A stretch of 64,000 nucleotides of DNA from Pollutimonas sp963706785. Its GTDB lineage: Bacteria; Pseudomonadota; Gammaproteobacteria; Burkholderiales; Burkholderiaceae_B. Location: NCBI GenBank assembly GCA_963706785.1, contig CAVPNJ010000004.1, forward strand, positions 62,001 through 126,000. Reading direction: 5' to 3'. The notes under the pieces are model-generated. The model did no database searches. It was not told the DNA's origin and saw nothing but the letters and a program-made list of their open reading frames with translations. The translations under genes were made by a program, and so were the position numbers. Below, in pieces: positions 1 through 8,390 of this stretch (its first letter is position 1; each line of letters begins with the position of its first letter).

Positions 1-354
1 GTGCGATTGCTGCGCGCGCGCCTGCGCAATCCGTGCCGCCACGATTTCCTTCTTGCGTAAGGCAAGCACCCCCCGCTGAAAGTCCGAGACACTGCGACGC
101 CCTAGATGGTTGTCGATCATCCATAAATGCACATCGTCCATGGATTTGAATGTCGGGTTTTGCACGGTCTTGAACGGGATGCCGTGCTTCTGGCAAATGG
201 CGTAGCGGTTATGTCCGTCTACCAGAACATCACCCCACAACACGAGCGCATCGCGGCAGCCCTCGGACAATAAACTGCGCTCCAGCGCCGTCGCTTCGTC
301 TTCAGTTAGGGGGTCGATGTAGGCACGAAGGTCTTCGTTGATAGTGATGCTCAT
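1..354 (-). CDS. ParB-like nuclease-domain protein (partial, C-terminus off the window)
   Basis: The minus strand reads open from an ATG at 354 to the window edge, giving 118 codons with no stop. About residues 30-70 resemble the ParB/Spo0J N-terminal nuclease-like fold, with the segment DGHNRYAIC (46-54) where ParB proteins carry their G-H-x-R type motif. A helix-rich basic stretch follows. Proteins of this shape are common as partition or regulatory proteins on plasmids and integrated elements. The missing C-terminus prevents a finer call. Only a weak GAG lies upstream as a ribosome site. DnaA-box-like sequences lie 60-100 bases upstream. Family assignment is by eye from the motif. Confidence 0.6.
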   Translation of the reverse strand, partial: MSITINEDLRAYIDPLTEDEATALERSLLSEGCRDALVLWGDVLVDGHNRYAICQKHGIPFKTVQNPTFKSMDDVHLWMIDNHLGRRSVSDFQRGVLALRKKEIVAARIAQARAQQSH

Positions 355-410
355 AGCTCAAGTAATAATCTGGTGGCGGGGCTTAGTGTACAAAAGCAGA
401 GGGTTCGCTG

Positions 411-451
411 TTGTCCACAGAGACTTAGTTATCCACACTTTCTGTGAATAA
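411..451. other. Cluster of DnaA-box-like 9-mers
   Basis: Three 9-mers match or nearly match the DnaA box consensus TTATCCACA. They are TTGTCCACA at 411-419, a perfect TTATCCACA at 429-437, and TTATTCACA on the minus strand at 443-451. The last two face each other across 5 bases and form an inverted repeat with one mismatch. A further TAGGGATAACC-like stretch follows. The surrounding 361-725 stretch has no convincing gene. The cluster may be a regulatory DnaA site or part of a replication origin of an integrated element. Confidence 0.5.
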
Positions 452-725
452 CCCTAGGGATAACCCTCGAGCATGTCATAAAAAGGTAATGATTACATGC
501 CCCCAAGGTTCGGTGGTCAACAATCGACAGTCCGTGAGACATGTTGGGCACATAGCCGGCGCATCTGTCGTTCGGATGACCACAGTTCAGACTAGGCCAC
601 CCAACGGCCTATGCCGACTAGCGACTTGTTGGCGCAATTCTAATCAGGAAAAATTCATGCTCGCCACGGCTCGCCATGCGCTTGTCCGGCACTCAAGGCA
701 GACAATGGTTTCTGAAGGATAGCTC

Positions 726-914
726 ATGGCAGGCCGATACATGATTCTGGTAGAACGCGACGACGATGTGGTGGTTCCGATCGTCAGTACCCTCGACGAC
801 GGAGGCATGAGCTTTTTCCGCTCTCGCCAGGAAGCCAACGAGTCAGCGACCCGCAACCTGCTCTGCGCTGCCTATCCCTATACGATTATTGACGTCGATG
901 AAGCTTGGGCCTGA
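726..914 (+). CDS. Small hypothetical protein (62 aa)
   Basis: A short open frame starts at ATG 726 with AAGGA about 8 bases upstream, a good ribosome site. The protein is acidic. It begins with a beta-type stretch (MILVERDDDVVVPIV) and has a middle helix containing RSRQEANESATRNL. It has no membrane segment or signal peptide. Composition looks protein-like rather than random, but I do not recognise a family. It stands alone, with about 270 featureless bases downstream before the convergent HdeD-like gene. Confidence 0.45.
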   Translation: MAGRYMILVERDDDVVVPIVSTLDDGGMSFFRSRQEANESATRNLLCAAYPYTIIDVDEAWA

Positions 915-1185
915 GGCCATCAAAGTTGGACGCACTATCATCAAACTTGAACCCCATCTTGGCATCGAGAACTTGTGTCGTTCAAATGGATTGACGGCTA
1001 ATCTCCGGCACCGGCATACAACTTACCTATCGTTTGGCGCTTTTAATCCCCTTGCAAGCCAGCGGCCAGGGCGGTATTGCCCGGCTTGCGAATTCGCGGA
1101 TGGGTCAAGCTACGACGGCCAAAATGGAGCCTAGTACATCAGCCGCGGCCGGACAGCGAGTTCGCAGTTGGTGGGGCTGCGCTAA

Positions 1186-1767
1186 TTATTGCGCTTTCCG
1201 CAGCGCCAGCCCTACGAACAGGGCGGCCCACCCTTGAATGAACAGATCAATTGCCAGCAGCAAGCCCAATATCCACAAACTATTTCCGGGCCAGTTGATG
1301 GCGATCAGAATTCCCGTCAGCAACGTGATGACCCCAGACAAGGCGAGCCATCCGGCGCCTTGTTGAGCTCGGTTATTGAACCAAATCCATAAGCGCAAGG
1401 CACCTGAGGCAATAAGCGTGGCCCCGAAAAGCAAGGTCAGCGCCGATGCGCCTGCCACCGGATTGACGACAGCCAGCACGCCCGCACCTACATAGAAGAG
1501 GCCGCTGATCGTCCAGAATAGAAATCCGGTCCATTGCCTGACGCGCCACGCGTGTATTAACTGACCCACGCCACCAATCAGCATTAAGATACCGATGAAC
1601 AATACGCTGACCAAAGTTGCCTCAACAATATGAATCATGGCGATTATGCCCAATACCAGCAATACCGCACCCAGCCCAACAAACCAGCCCCAATGGGCCT
1701 GAAGGGAAGTCAAGGCATCGGTCAGTGTCGCATTAGGCGGATCAACGGGAGGTACGGGATCAGTCAT
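1186..1767 (-). CDS. HdeD family (DUF308) membrane protein
   Basis: This 193-residue protein consists mostly of hydrophobic segments: about six membrane helices in pairs, with glycine-rich turns such as LIGGVGQLIHAW and LIASGALRLWIW. That repeat-of-two-helices pattern is typical of HdeD/DUF308 inner-membrane proteins, some of which are linked to acid resistance. I chose the ATG at 1767, beginning MTDPVPPVD. AAAGGTGA sits 5-8 bases upstream, and the longer open frame upstream (to 1947) lacks a ribosome site and is poorly protein-like. The exact role is unknown. Confidence 0.75.
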   Translation of the reverse strand: MTDPVPPVDPPNATLTDALTSLQAHWGWFVGLGAVLLVLGIIAMIHIVEATLVSVLFIGILMLIGGVGQLIHAWRVRQWTGFLFWTISGLFYVGAGVLAVVNPVAGASALTLLFGATLIASGALRLWIWFNNRAQQGAGWLALSGVITLLTGILIAINWPGNSLWILGLLLAIDLFIQGWAALFVGLALRKAQ

Positions 1768-2062
1768 GACATTCACCTTTAACAGTAATAACGCGCACGG
1801 AGGAAACGAATATTTCTTTATAGACATCCAAGCCGCGACGGCTGATGGCTTTCGAATGCCGCAGCAAGGCCTAGCAGTGACGGTAGCCGCTATCGGAACG
1901 CTGGCAACCGTTGACAGCAATGGCCATACCAGGCCGCCGATTGTCATCGGGCTGGCGACTGGGCCATAAATTTTGGCAATCAGGTTAAGAAAGCAGCGCC
2001 GCCAGTCGGGTACGGACTTTGCTGAAGATGGCGGGTCGCCTTTTATATATAGGAATACAACG

Positions 2063-2245
2063 ATGACTACTCAACAGAAGCCCAACGAAAACCCCCAAAA
2101 AGACGACCGTGCTAGGAAAGATCAACGAAGCCACGGCGATCAGCAAAACCGCAGCAAAAAAGAGGGCCACACCGACCAGATCGGCACCGGACAAGACCAG
2201 ACGAGCCAACGCAATCGCGGCGGCGGCGCCCGCCGGCCAGCTTAA
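2063..2245 (+). CDS. Small hydrophilic hypothetical protein (60 aa)
   Basis: The open frame from ATG 2063 has AGGA about 8 bases upstream. The product is rich in Q, N, K, R, D and G (MTTQQKPNENPQ..., then basic-acidic repeats, ending GGGARRPA) and is predicted to be disordered. Small hydrophilic proteins of this type occur widely in Proteobacteria and are often stress-related, but no function can be assigned. An antisense frame at 1985-2209 would encode a hydrophobic peptide. I prefer the plus strand because of its ribosome site. Confidence 0.4.
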   Translation: MTTQQKPNENPQKDDRARKDQRSHGDQQNRSKKEGHTDQIGTGQDQTSQRNRGGGARRPA

Positions 2246-2470
2246 CGTCGTAAAACCTTAGGCCGAGCTTCGTATTTGCCACAGATCGACAAAAAACACA
2301 CCAGAAACCTCTACGTGATTACCCTGCTCGGCCAGCATACACCTCACCTTTGAACAAGGAACCTTTTAAGCCTCAACCATCTGCGCGAGCCGCATGTATG
2401 CTGGCTTTCATCTTCCTTTCACTTATTGCGACTCCTCGCTAAAGGCTTGTTTTGTCGAGGTAAACGATTG

Positions 2471-2499
2471 TTGACGCAGGTATTTGGATAGCCTATAAA
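2471..2499 (+). promoter_or_regulatory. Sigma70-type promoter of the TRAP transporter operon
   Basis: TTGACG (2471-2476) and TATAAA (2494-2499) are separated by exactly 17 bases, a near-consensus housekeeping promoter. It lies about 75 bases before the dctP start. The rest of the 2246-2573 gap shows no gene or other clear structure. Confidence 0.65.
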
Positions 2500-2573
2500 T
2501 GCAACGGCAGTTGAGTTTTGTACCTTGATGCAACTAACGACACACAGTAAATAAAAGCCCAGGAGACAAAGAA

Positions 2574-3743
2574 ATGAAAAGTAGTTCAAAAGTAGTGGAC
2601 ACAGTAGTTAAAGGCAAGTCGTCGCGCCGCCAATTCTTAGGCGGGGCAGCTGCGGGAACCGCCGCCGTCGTATCGATGGGTTTCCCCTCCATCGTCAGTG
2701 CGCAAAGCCCAATTAACTTTCGCTTCCAAAGCACCTGGCCCACCGTCGATATCTTCCATGAATTCGCGCTGGATTTCGCCAAAAAAATCAATGATATGAC
2801 AGGCGGCGAGCTGAAGATTGAAGTCTTGCCCGCCGGTGCCGTCGTACCCGCATTTGCCTTGCTTGACGCCGTATCCAAAGGAACGCTTGACGGCGGTCAC
2901 GGGGTGCTGGGCTACAACTACGGTAAGCAAAACGCACTAGCGCTGTTCTCGTCGGGCCCTGCTTTCGGCATGGACGCCAATCAGATCCTGGCATGGCACA
3001 AGTACGGCGGCGGTAAAGAATTGCTCGCCAAGCTGTATCAGTCGATCGGCGGCAACGTTGAATCCTTCCTTAGCGGCCCAATGCCTACCCAACCTTTTGG
3101 CTGGTTCAAAAAACCAATCACCAAGACCGAAGACCTCAAAGGCTTGAAATTCCGCACCAACGGCTTGGCCATTGATTTGTTCACCGCCATGGGCGCTGCG
3201 GTCAACGCGCTGCCAGGCGGTGAAATCGTTCCTGCCCTTGATCGCGGCCTGCTAGACGGCGCTGAATTCAATAACGCCACATCTGATCGCTTGCTGGGCT
3301 TTCCCGACGTGTCGAAGGTCTGCATGCTGCAAAGCTTCCACCAGTCGTCGGAAACCTTTGAAATCCTCTTCAACAAAGATAAATACGCCGCGCTGCCGGA
3401 CAAAATGAAGGCCATTATCGCTAACGCAGTAGAAGCGGCATCGGCCGATATGTCGTGGAAGGCCGTCGACCGCTATTCGAAAGACTACATCAAGCTGCAA
3501 AAAGAAGACAACGTGAAGTTCTATAAAACTCCCGATGCTATCTTGCAACAGCAACTTACCGTGTGGGACCAGATCGTAGCCAAAAAAGGCGAGACCAATC
3601 CAATGTTCAAGGAAATCGAAGCTTCGCAACGGGCATTTGCCTCGCGCGCGATGGCCTGGGACATGGATACCAACAATAACCGCCGCATGGCTTACAACCA
3701 CTACTTTGGCCGCAAAGCCGCTCCCGCCGCCAAAAAGAGCTAA
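2574..3743 (+). CDS. dctP: TRAP transporter substrate-binding protein (DctP family)
   Basis: A 389-residue periplasmic solute-binding protein. It begins with a Tat signal: SRRQFLGG at residues 17-24, then an alanine-rich hydrophobic stretch and a likely cleavage after VSAQ. The mature part shows the DctP fold, including the central segment DLKGLKFRTNGLAIDLF and a C-terminal helix region. Tat export and overall form resemble the TakP/2-keto-acid or mannitol/chloroaromatic subgroup, so the ligand is probably an organic acid anion. This is inference. AGGAG lies just before ATG 2574. A terminator-like hairpin follows before dctQ, as expected when the binding protein is made in excess of the membrane parts. 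Confidence 0.88.
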   Translation: MKSSSKVVDTVVKGKSSRRQFLGGAAAGTAAVVSMGFPSIVSAQSPINFRFQSTWPTVDIFHEFALDFAKKINDMTGGELKIEVLPAGAVVPAFALLDAVSKGTLDGGHGVLGYNYGKQNALALFSSGPAFGMDANQILAWHKYGGGKELLAKLYQSIGGNVESFLSGPMPTQPFGWFKKPITKTEDLKGLKFRTNGLAIDLFTAMGAAVNALPGGEIVPALDRGLLDGAEFNNATSDRLLGFPDVSKVCMLQSFHQSSETFEILFNKDKYAALPDKMKAIIANAVEAASADMSWKAVDRYSKDYIKLQKEDNVKFYKTPDAILQQQLTVWDQIVAKKGETNPMFKEIEASQRAFASRAMAWDMDTNNNRRMAYNHYFGRKAAPAAKKS

Positions 3744-3771
3744 ACCTTAGCTTCGGCTATGTCGCATCGAA

Positions 3772-3803
3772 TACCACCCTGCTGTTCGGGGTGGTGTTTT
3801 TTA
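3772..3803 (+). terminator. Intra-operon terminator/attenuator between dctP and dctQ
   Basis: The stem ACCACCC (3773-3779) pairs with GGGTGGT (3789-3795), followed by a run of six T. It sits in the 139-base gap between dctP and dctQ. Partial read-through would give more binding protein than permease. Confidence 0.75.
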
Positions 3804-3882
3804 ATCGGTTGCCCAGAAGCGAACCGGCGTATATCGCCGCCTCGACCGTTTCTGCTGCTTTCCCCAGCAAGGTGAATCTACC

Positions 3883-4509
3883 ATGCAAAGTATTTTGCTA
3901 TTTATTGACCGGGTCAATACCTGGATCGGCCAGCTGTTTGGCTGGTTTGTCCTGGCATTGACCCTATTTGTGACATACGAAGTGTTTTCACGATATGCCC
4001 TGGGCGCGCCCCACGCATGGGCGTTCGACGCCATGAATATGATGTACGGCGCCCTGTTCATGATGGCCGGCGCCTATACCTTGTCCAAAAACGGACACGT
4101 GCGCGGCGACGTACTGTATGGCTTCTTTCCGCCGCGCCTGCAAGCCGGCCTGGACCTGACGCTTTATATTCTTTTCTTCTTTCCAGGCGTCCTTGCCTTG
4201 TGCTGGGCCGGCTACAACTATGCCGGCGAATCATGGGCAATTGCCGAACACTCGACCATTACCGCCGACGGCCCGCCCATCTATCCTTTCAAGGCCATTA
4301 TTCCCTTTGCCGGTGTCACCTTGCTGTTTCAAGGCTTTGTTGAAGTCGTGTACTGCATCGAATGCCTGAAGCAAGGCGACTGGCCCAAGCGCGACAAAGA
4401 CGTGGAGGAAGTCGACGTTGACAAGCTTAAGGGTATGGTGCACGTCACCGATGACATTGAAGATCTGAATCGCGTCGTTGATCAACAACAGAAAGGAAGC
4501 CAACCATGA
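3883..4509 (+). CDS. dctQ: TRAP transporter small permease subunit (DctQ family)
   Basis: A 208-residue inner-membrane protein with four hydrophobic segments, at about residues 14-36, 48-67, 87-108 and 128-150, as in DctQ proteins. The family motif region around ARYALGAPHAWAFDAMN-like residues (here SRYALGAPHAWAFD) is present. The C-terminal 45 residues are charged and cytoplasmic. The start ATG has AAGGTGA upstream. The gene ends in an ATGA overlap with dctM, so the two permease subunits are translationally coupled. They should form the QM complex that uses a sodium gradient to move the substrate delivered by DctP. Confidence 0.88.
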   Translation: MQSILLFIDRVNTWIGQLFGWFVLALTLFVTYEVFSRYALGAPHAWAFDAMNMMYGALFMMAGAYTLSKNGHVRGDVLYGFFPPRLQAGLDLTLYILFFFPGVLALCWAGYNYAGESWAIAEHSTITADGPPIYPFKAIIPFAGVTLLFQGFVEVVYCIECLKQGDWPKRDKDVEEVDVDKLKGMVHVTDDIEDLNRVVDQQQKGSQP

Positions 4510-6422
4510 GGAAAGAAGTCTGGTTCGGCCTCTCTATACTGGCCGCCGTTATTATTGCCCTAGTGATACTCATGCCGGCGCCCGCCGACATCACGAACGG
4601 CCACCTGGGTCTATTGATGCTTGGCCTGATCGTTGTCACGATCATGCTGGGTTTCCCCACCGCCTTCACCCTAATGGGCATGGGGGTAATCTTTACCTAC
4701 ATTGCCTACCGCAACATGGGCCCGCAAGTCGCAATCGAACAAACCCTCGATTTGATGGTCTTGCGCACCTATGCGGTCATGACGAACGACGTTCTAATCG
4801 CCGTGCCCCTGTTTATATTCATGGGCTATCTGGTTGAACGCGCCAACCTGATCGAAAAGTTGTTCCGAAGCCTGCACCTGGCCATGGCACGCGTACCGGG
4901 TTCGCTAGCCGTGGCCACCGTCATTACCTGCGCCGTGTTCGCCACAGCAACAGGTATTGTCGGCGCCGTCGTCACCTTGATGGGCCTGCTCGCCCTACCG
5001 GCCATGCTCAAGGCGGGTTATGACATCAAGCTTACCGCTGGGGCGATCACCGCGGGCGGCTGCCTGGGCATTCTTATTCCGCCCTCGGTTCTGCTGATTG
5101 TCTATGGCGCGGTAGCCGGCGTATCGGTGGTCAAACTCTATGCGGGCGCATTCTTTCCCGGCATCATGCTGGCGGGCTTGTACGTCCTGTATATCATGAT
5201 CGTGGCCAAGGTACGGCCGAAAATGGCCCCCCCCTTGTCCGAAGAAGACCGCAAGGTAAAACTGCCGGCATTTGCGGAAACCATCAACGACACGGTAAGT
5301 TCCCGCACCGTTCCGGGCCTGTTGACAGCCATGAAAGGCAAGCGCAACGCCGGTGTCCCCATGCGCACGCTGTTCAATAATCTGGCCGTCGCGCTGCTGC
5401 CTGCTGTCGTTTTCGTCGCGGTCATGGGACTAAGCTACCAAATCATCACAGCCCCCCTTCCCCCCGCCGCTACCGGCCTGCAGGAAATGGGTTTTGCCGC
5501 GGGCGAGGATACCTCGACCCACATGGATGGCGGTGGATTGCAGGAACCGGAAGTCGAAGGTGTGGTTGCTGAACCGGTCAGCGCAAGCATAGCGGCAGTG
5601 GAATCCGCCCACGCACCTGCAATGCAGGAAGCTGCGGCCGAACCACCAGCCGCCGAAGGCGAACGCCGGCCGGCCTCCTCAACGTACTGGATCCTGCTCG
5701 CTGTCGGCACGATCGCAATGCTGATTTTCTACGCGATCTTTACCTTTGCCCGCCTGGAAATCTTCAAGATGTTGCTCGCCTCGTTCTTCCCGCTCGCCAT
5801 CATGATTTTGGCGGTTCTGGGCAGCATCGTGTTCGGGCTGGCCACGCCATCGGAAGCGGCGGCAATGGGGTCCTTCGGCGGTCTATTGCTCGCCCTGGCC
5901 TATCGGCGCCTGAATCTGGCCATGATGAAGGAGTCGGTCTATTTGGCGGCGAAAACCAGCGCCATGGTGTGCTGGCTTTTTGTGGGGTCCAGCATTTTCT
6001 CAGCTGCCTTCGCCCTGCTGGGCGGCCAGGAAATCATCAACTCCTGGGTAATGGGCATGGATCTCACCCCCGTGCAATTCTTGATACTGGCCCAGGTCGT
6101 TATCTTTTTGCTAGGCTGGCCACTTGAATGGACTGAAATCATCGTAATTTTCATGCCCATATTCTTGCCGCTTTTGGCTCACTACCAGATTGACCCACTG
6201 TTTTTCGGTCTTTTGGTCGCCCTGAACCTGCAAACGGCTTTCTTGTCGCCGCCAGTGGCCATGTCGGCCTTTTATCTCAAGGGGGTCGCGCCGTCGCATG
6301 TAACCCTCAACCAGATTTTTGCGGGAATGCTGCCCTTCATGGGGATTCAGATACTGGCCATCGTGCTGCTGTATTTGTTCCCTGGTATTGGCATGTGGCT
6401 GCCGGAGACTCTGTACAAATAA
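4506..6422 (+). CDS. dctM: TRAP transporter large permease subunit (DctM family), long form
   Basis: A 638-residue membrane protein of the DctM/ion-transporter superfamily. The N-terminal half contains the typical GCLGILIPPSVLLIVYG-like motif and the C-terminal half contains LATPSEAAAMGSFGG and FLSPPVAMSAFYLKG. The usual length is near 430. The excess is an insertion from about residue 250 to 415. It holds two extra hydrophobic segments around a Pro/Ala/Glu-rich loop (residues about 320-392). Long forms of this kind go with TakP-like binding proteins. The ATG overlaps the dctQ stop by 4 bases. A strong terminator follows. Confidence 0.88.
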   Translation: MRKEVWFGLSILAAVIIALVILMPAPADITNGHLGLLMLGLIVVTIMLGFPTAFTLMGMGVIFTYIAYRNMGPQVAIEQTLDLMVLRTYAVMTNDVLIAVPLFIFMGYLVERANLIEKLFRSLHLAMARVPGSLAVATVITCAVFATATGIVGAVVTLMGLLALPAMLKAGYDIKLTAGAITAGGCLGILIPPSVLLIVYGAVAGVSVVKLYAGAFFPGIMLAGLYVLYIMIVAKVRPKMAPPLSEEDRKVKLPAFAETINDTVSSRTVPGLLTAMKGKRNAGVPMRTLFNNLAVALLPAVVFVAVMGLSYQIITAPLPPAATGLQEMGFAAGEDTSTHMDGGGLQEPEVEGVVAEPVSASIAAVESAHAPAMQEAAAEPPAAEGERRPASSTYWILLAVGTIAMLIFYAIFTFARLEIFKMLLASFFPLAIMILAVLGSIVFGLATPSEAAAMGSFGGLLLALAYRRLNLAMMKESVYLAAKTSAMVCWLFVGSSIFSAAFALLGGQEIINSWVMGMDLTPVQFLILAQVVIFLLGWPLEWTEIIVIFMPIFLPLLAHYQIDPLFFGLLVALNLQTAFLSPPVAMSAFYLKGVAPSHVTLNQIFAGMLPFMGIQILAIVLLYLFPGIGMWLPETLYK

Positions 6423-6446
6423 AAACGATAATTTAGAAGTCATTCA

Positions 6447-6480
6447 AGGCTGACTCCATGGTTGGGGTCAGCCTTTTTCT
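6447..6480 (+). terminator. Rho-independent terminator of the TRAP operon
   Basis: GGCTGACTCC pairs with GGGGTCAGCC (one G-T pair) across a 6-base loop, followed by TTTTTC. It lies 25 bases after the dctM stop. Confidence 0.85.
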
Positions 6481-6658
6481 TGTCGCAATAACCTTATTAA
6501 ATGTATGGTTATAATCGCTGATTACAAAAGCCTAACAATCATTAAAAAGTAATACAGACACAATTCCAACGGCCTAAATCTTGGTCGCCTCATCCTGATT
6601 CTGCGGTTTTACTTCGAATGCTCGCCCCGAGCAGCGAATCAAAGACCTACTACGGCTC

Positions 6659-8306
6659 ATGCGTAAAAACCTACCTATCAATAATATTGAAACAAAAGTC
6701 CGGCACGACCAGTATCTGATCTCCAAAACCGATACCAAGGGCATCATCGTCTACGCCAATGCAGCGTTCGTCGAAATTAGCGGCTATACGCGAGAAGAGC
6801 TCATCGGCAAGCCCCATAATCTGGTAAGGCATCCCGACATGCCGGAAGAAGCTTTTCAAGATTTGTGGGACACCCTGAAAGGTGGAAAACCGTGGCTTGG
6901 GCTCGTCAAAAATCGCCGCAAAGACGGCGGCTTTTACTGGGTACTGGCCAACGTCATGCCCATCTATGAACATGACCAAATTACCGGCTATGCTTCAGTA
7001 CGCGTGAAGCCCAGCGTTGAACAGATAGAAGCCGCAGAAGAGTTCTACGACGACATCAGAAGCGGAAACACCCGCGGTCATACCGTAAAAGAAGGCAAGC
7101 GCGTTCGTGCAGGATGGCGCCGTGCCCTGGACGTGGTCGCGCAGCCCTTCCACAACACGCTCGGTGCCGGTATGTTCCGCATGGCGGTTGCAACCACCGC
7201 GACAGTGGCTGCATCGGTATGGTTTGCCCTAAACGGCGGCTTTCCAGCCGGATACCAGTGGTGGGCAGTCGGCGCGCTAAGCCTGATAACAGCCGCGAAC
7301 CTAGCCTATGGCTGGCATATCGCCCAGTGCATCCTCAAGCCCTTAGACGGCGCTGCCAAGATCGCGCGCCAGGTTGCCGCAGGCAATCTGCAAATCGACA
7401 TCGACACCGACCAGGCCGGCGAAGTGGGCACCCTATTCTTTTACCTAGACTTGATGCGCAAAAGCCTGATGGGAATCGCCAACGACGTGCACATCGGGGT
7501 CTACGCCACGGCACGCAGCGCCGAAATCCTGGACGCCAACAACACCAACTTGTCGGCCCGCACCGAAGACCAGGCGGCATCCCTGCAAGAGACCGCCGCC
7601 AGCATGGAAGAGCTTACCGTCACCGTGCGACAGAATGCCGACAACGCCAGCCTGGCCCGGCAACTGGCCGACGCCAGCATGGAGACCGCCCAGCGCGGCG
7701 GCGCCGTCGTGAGCGACGTGGTCCAGACCATGCAAGGCATACACGAGAGCTCGCGCAAAATCGGCGACATCGTCTCGCTGATAGAATCGATTGCCTTTCA
7801 GACCAACATTCTGGCCCTTAACGCAGCCGTCGAATCGGCCCGCGCCGGCGAAGCCGGACGCGGCTTTGCAGTGGTCGCAGGCGAAGTGCGCAGCCTGGCG
7901 CAAAAAAGCGCCCAGGCCGCCAAAGAAATTAAGACGCTGATCGACGAGTCGGTAAGCCGCATGGAAGTCGGCTCGCAGCAAGCCGACCGCGCCGGTCAAA
8001 CCATGCAAGATATTGTTGAATCGGTGACGCCGCGTCACCGATATTATGGGCGAAATTTCCACCGCTTCGGTCGAGCAGTCTTGCGGCCTGGATCAGATCA
8101 ACCAAGCCATCGCGCAAATGGACGGCGTCACCCACCAGAACGCCACCTTGGTACATGACTTAGGCAATACTGTAAGAGGCCTGACTGTGGACGCCGAAAC
8201 CCTGCGCCTGGCAATTGAAGTCCTTAACACCGGTACAGGAAACATTGAATACAAAGGCAAGACCGCCAGAACGGCAGAGCCTTCGTTAGCCTTGTCGGTA
8301 GCTTAA
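6659..8306 (+). CDS. aer: PAS-containing chemoreceptor, Aer-like (one frameshift)
   Basis: An energy/oxygen-taxis type receptor of about 548 residues once repaired. A PAS domain (about 20-125, with GYTREELIGKPHNLVRHPDMP as in Aer) is followed by two closely spaced membrane helices (about 169-190 and 200-222), a HAMP segment and a chemoreceptor signalling domain. The tip contains FQTNILALNAAVESARAG. The reading frame breaks at about 8028: an extra C in GTGACGCCGCGTC. The following frame continues the conserved VTDIMGEISTAS stretch to 8306. The extra base sits in the loop of a GGTGAC/GTCACC hairpin. No CheR-binding pentapeptide is visible at the end. It is convergent with the next receptor gene. 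Confidence 0.82.
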
Positions 8307-8390
8307 AAATAAAGGCTACGATGCTTTGATCGCCGAGAAGACGCGGCCATTTTCTTTTGCATACCAATATGCGTTGATTTCTGGGAATGA

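Noticed and set aside
444..722. Open frame of 92 codons on the plus strand
   Set aside because: It runs over the DnaA-box cluster, has no ribosome site and has a random-looking composition.
889..1134. Open frame of 81 codons after the small hypothetical gene
   Set aside because: It overlaps the end of the better-supported frame at 726-914, has no ribosome site and shows no protein-like pattern.
6560..6620. Sigma28 promoter before the Aer-like gene
   Set aside because: TAAATCTT with 11-base spacing is followed by TCCTGATT, which matches the -10 element too poorly.
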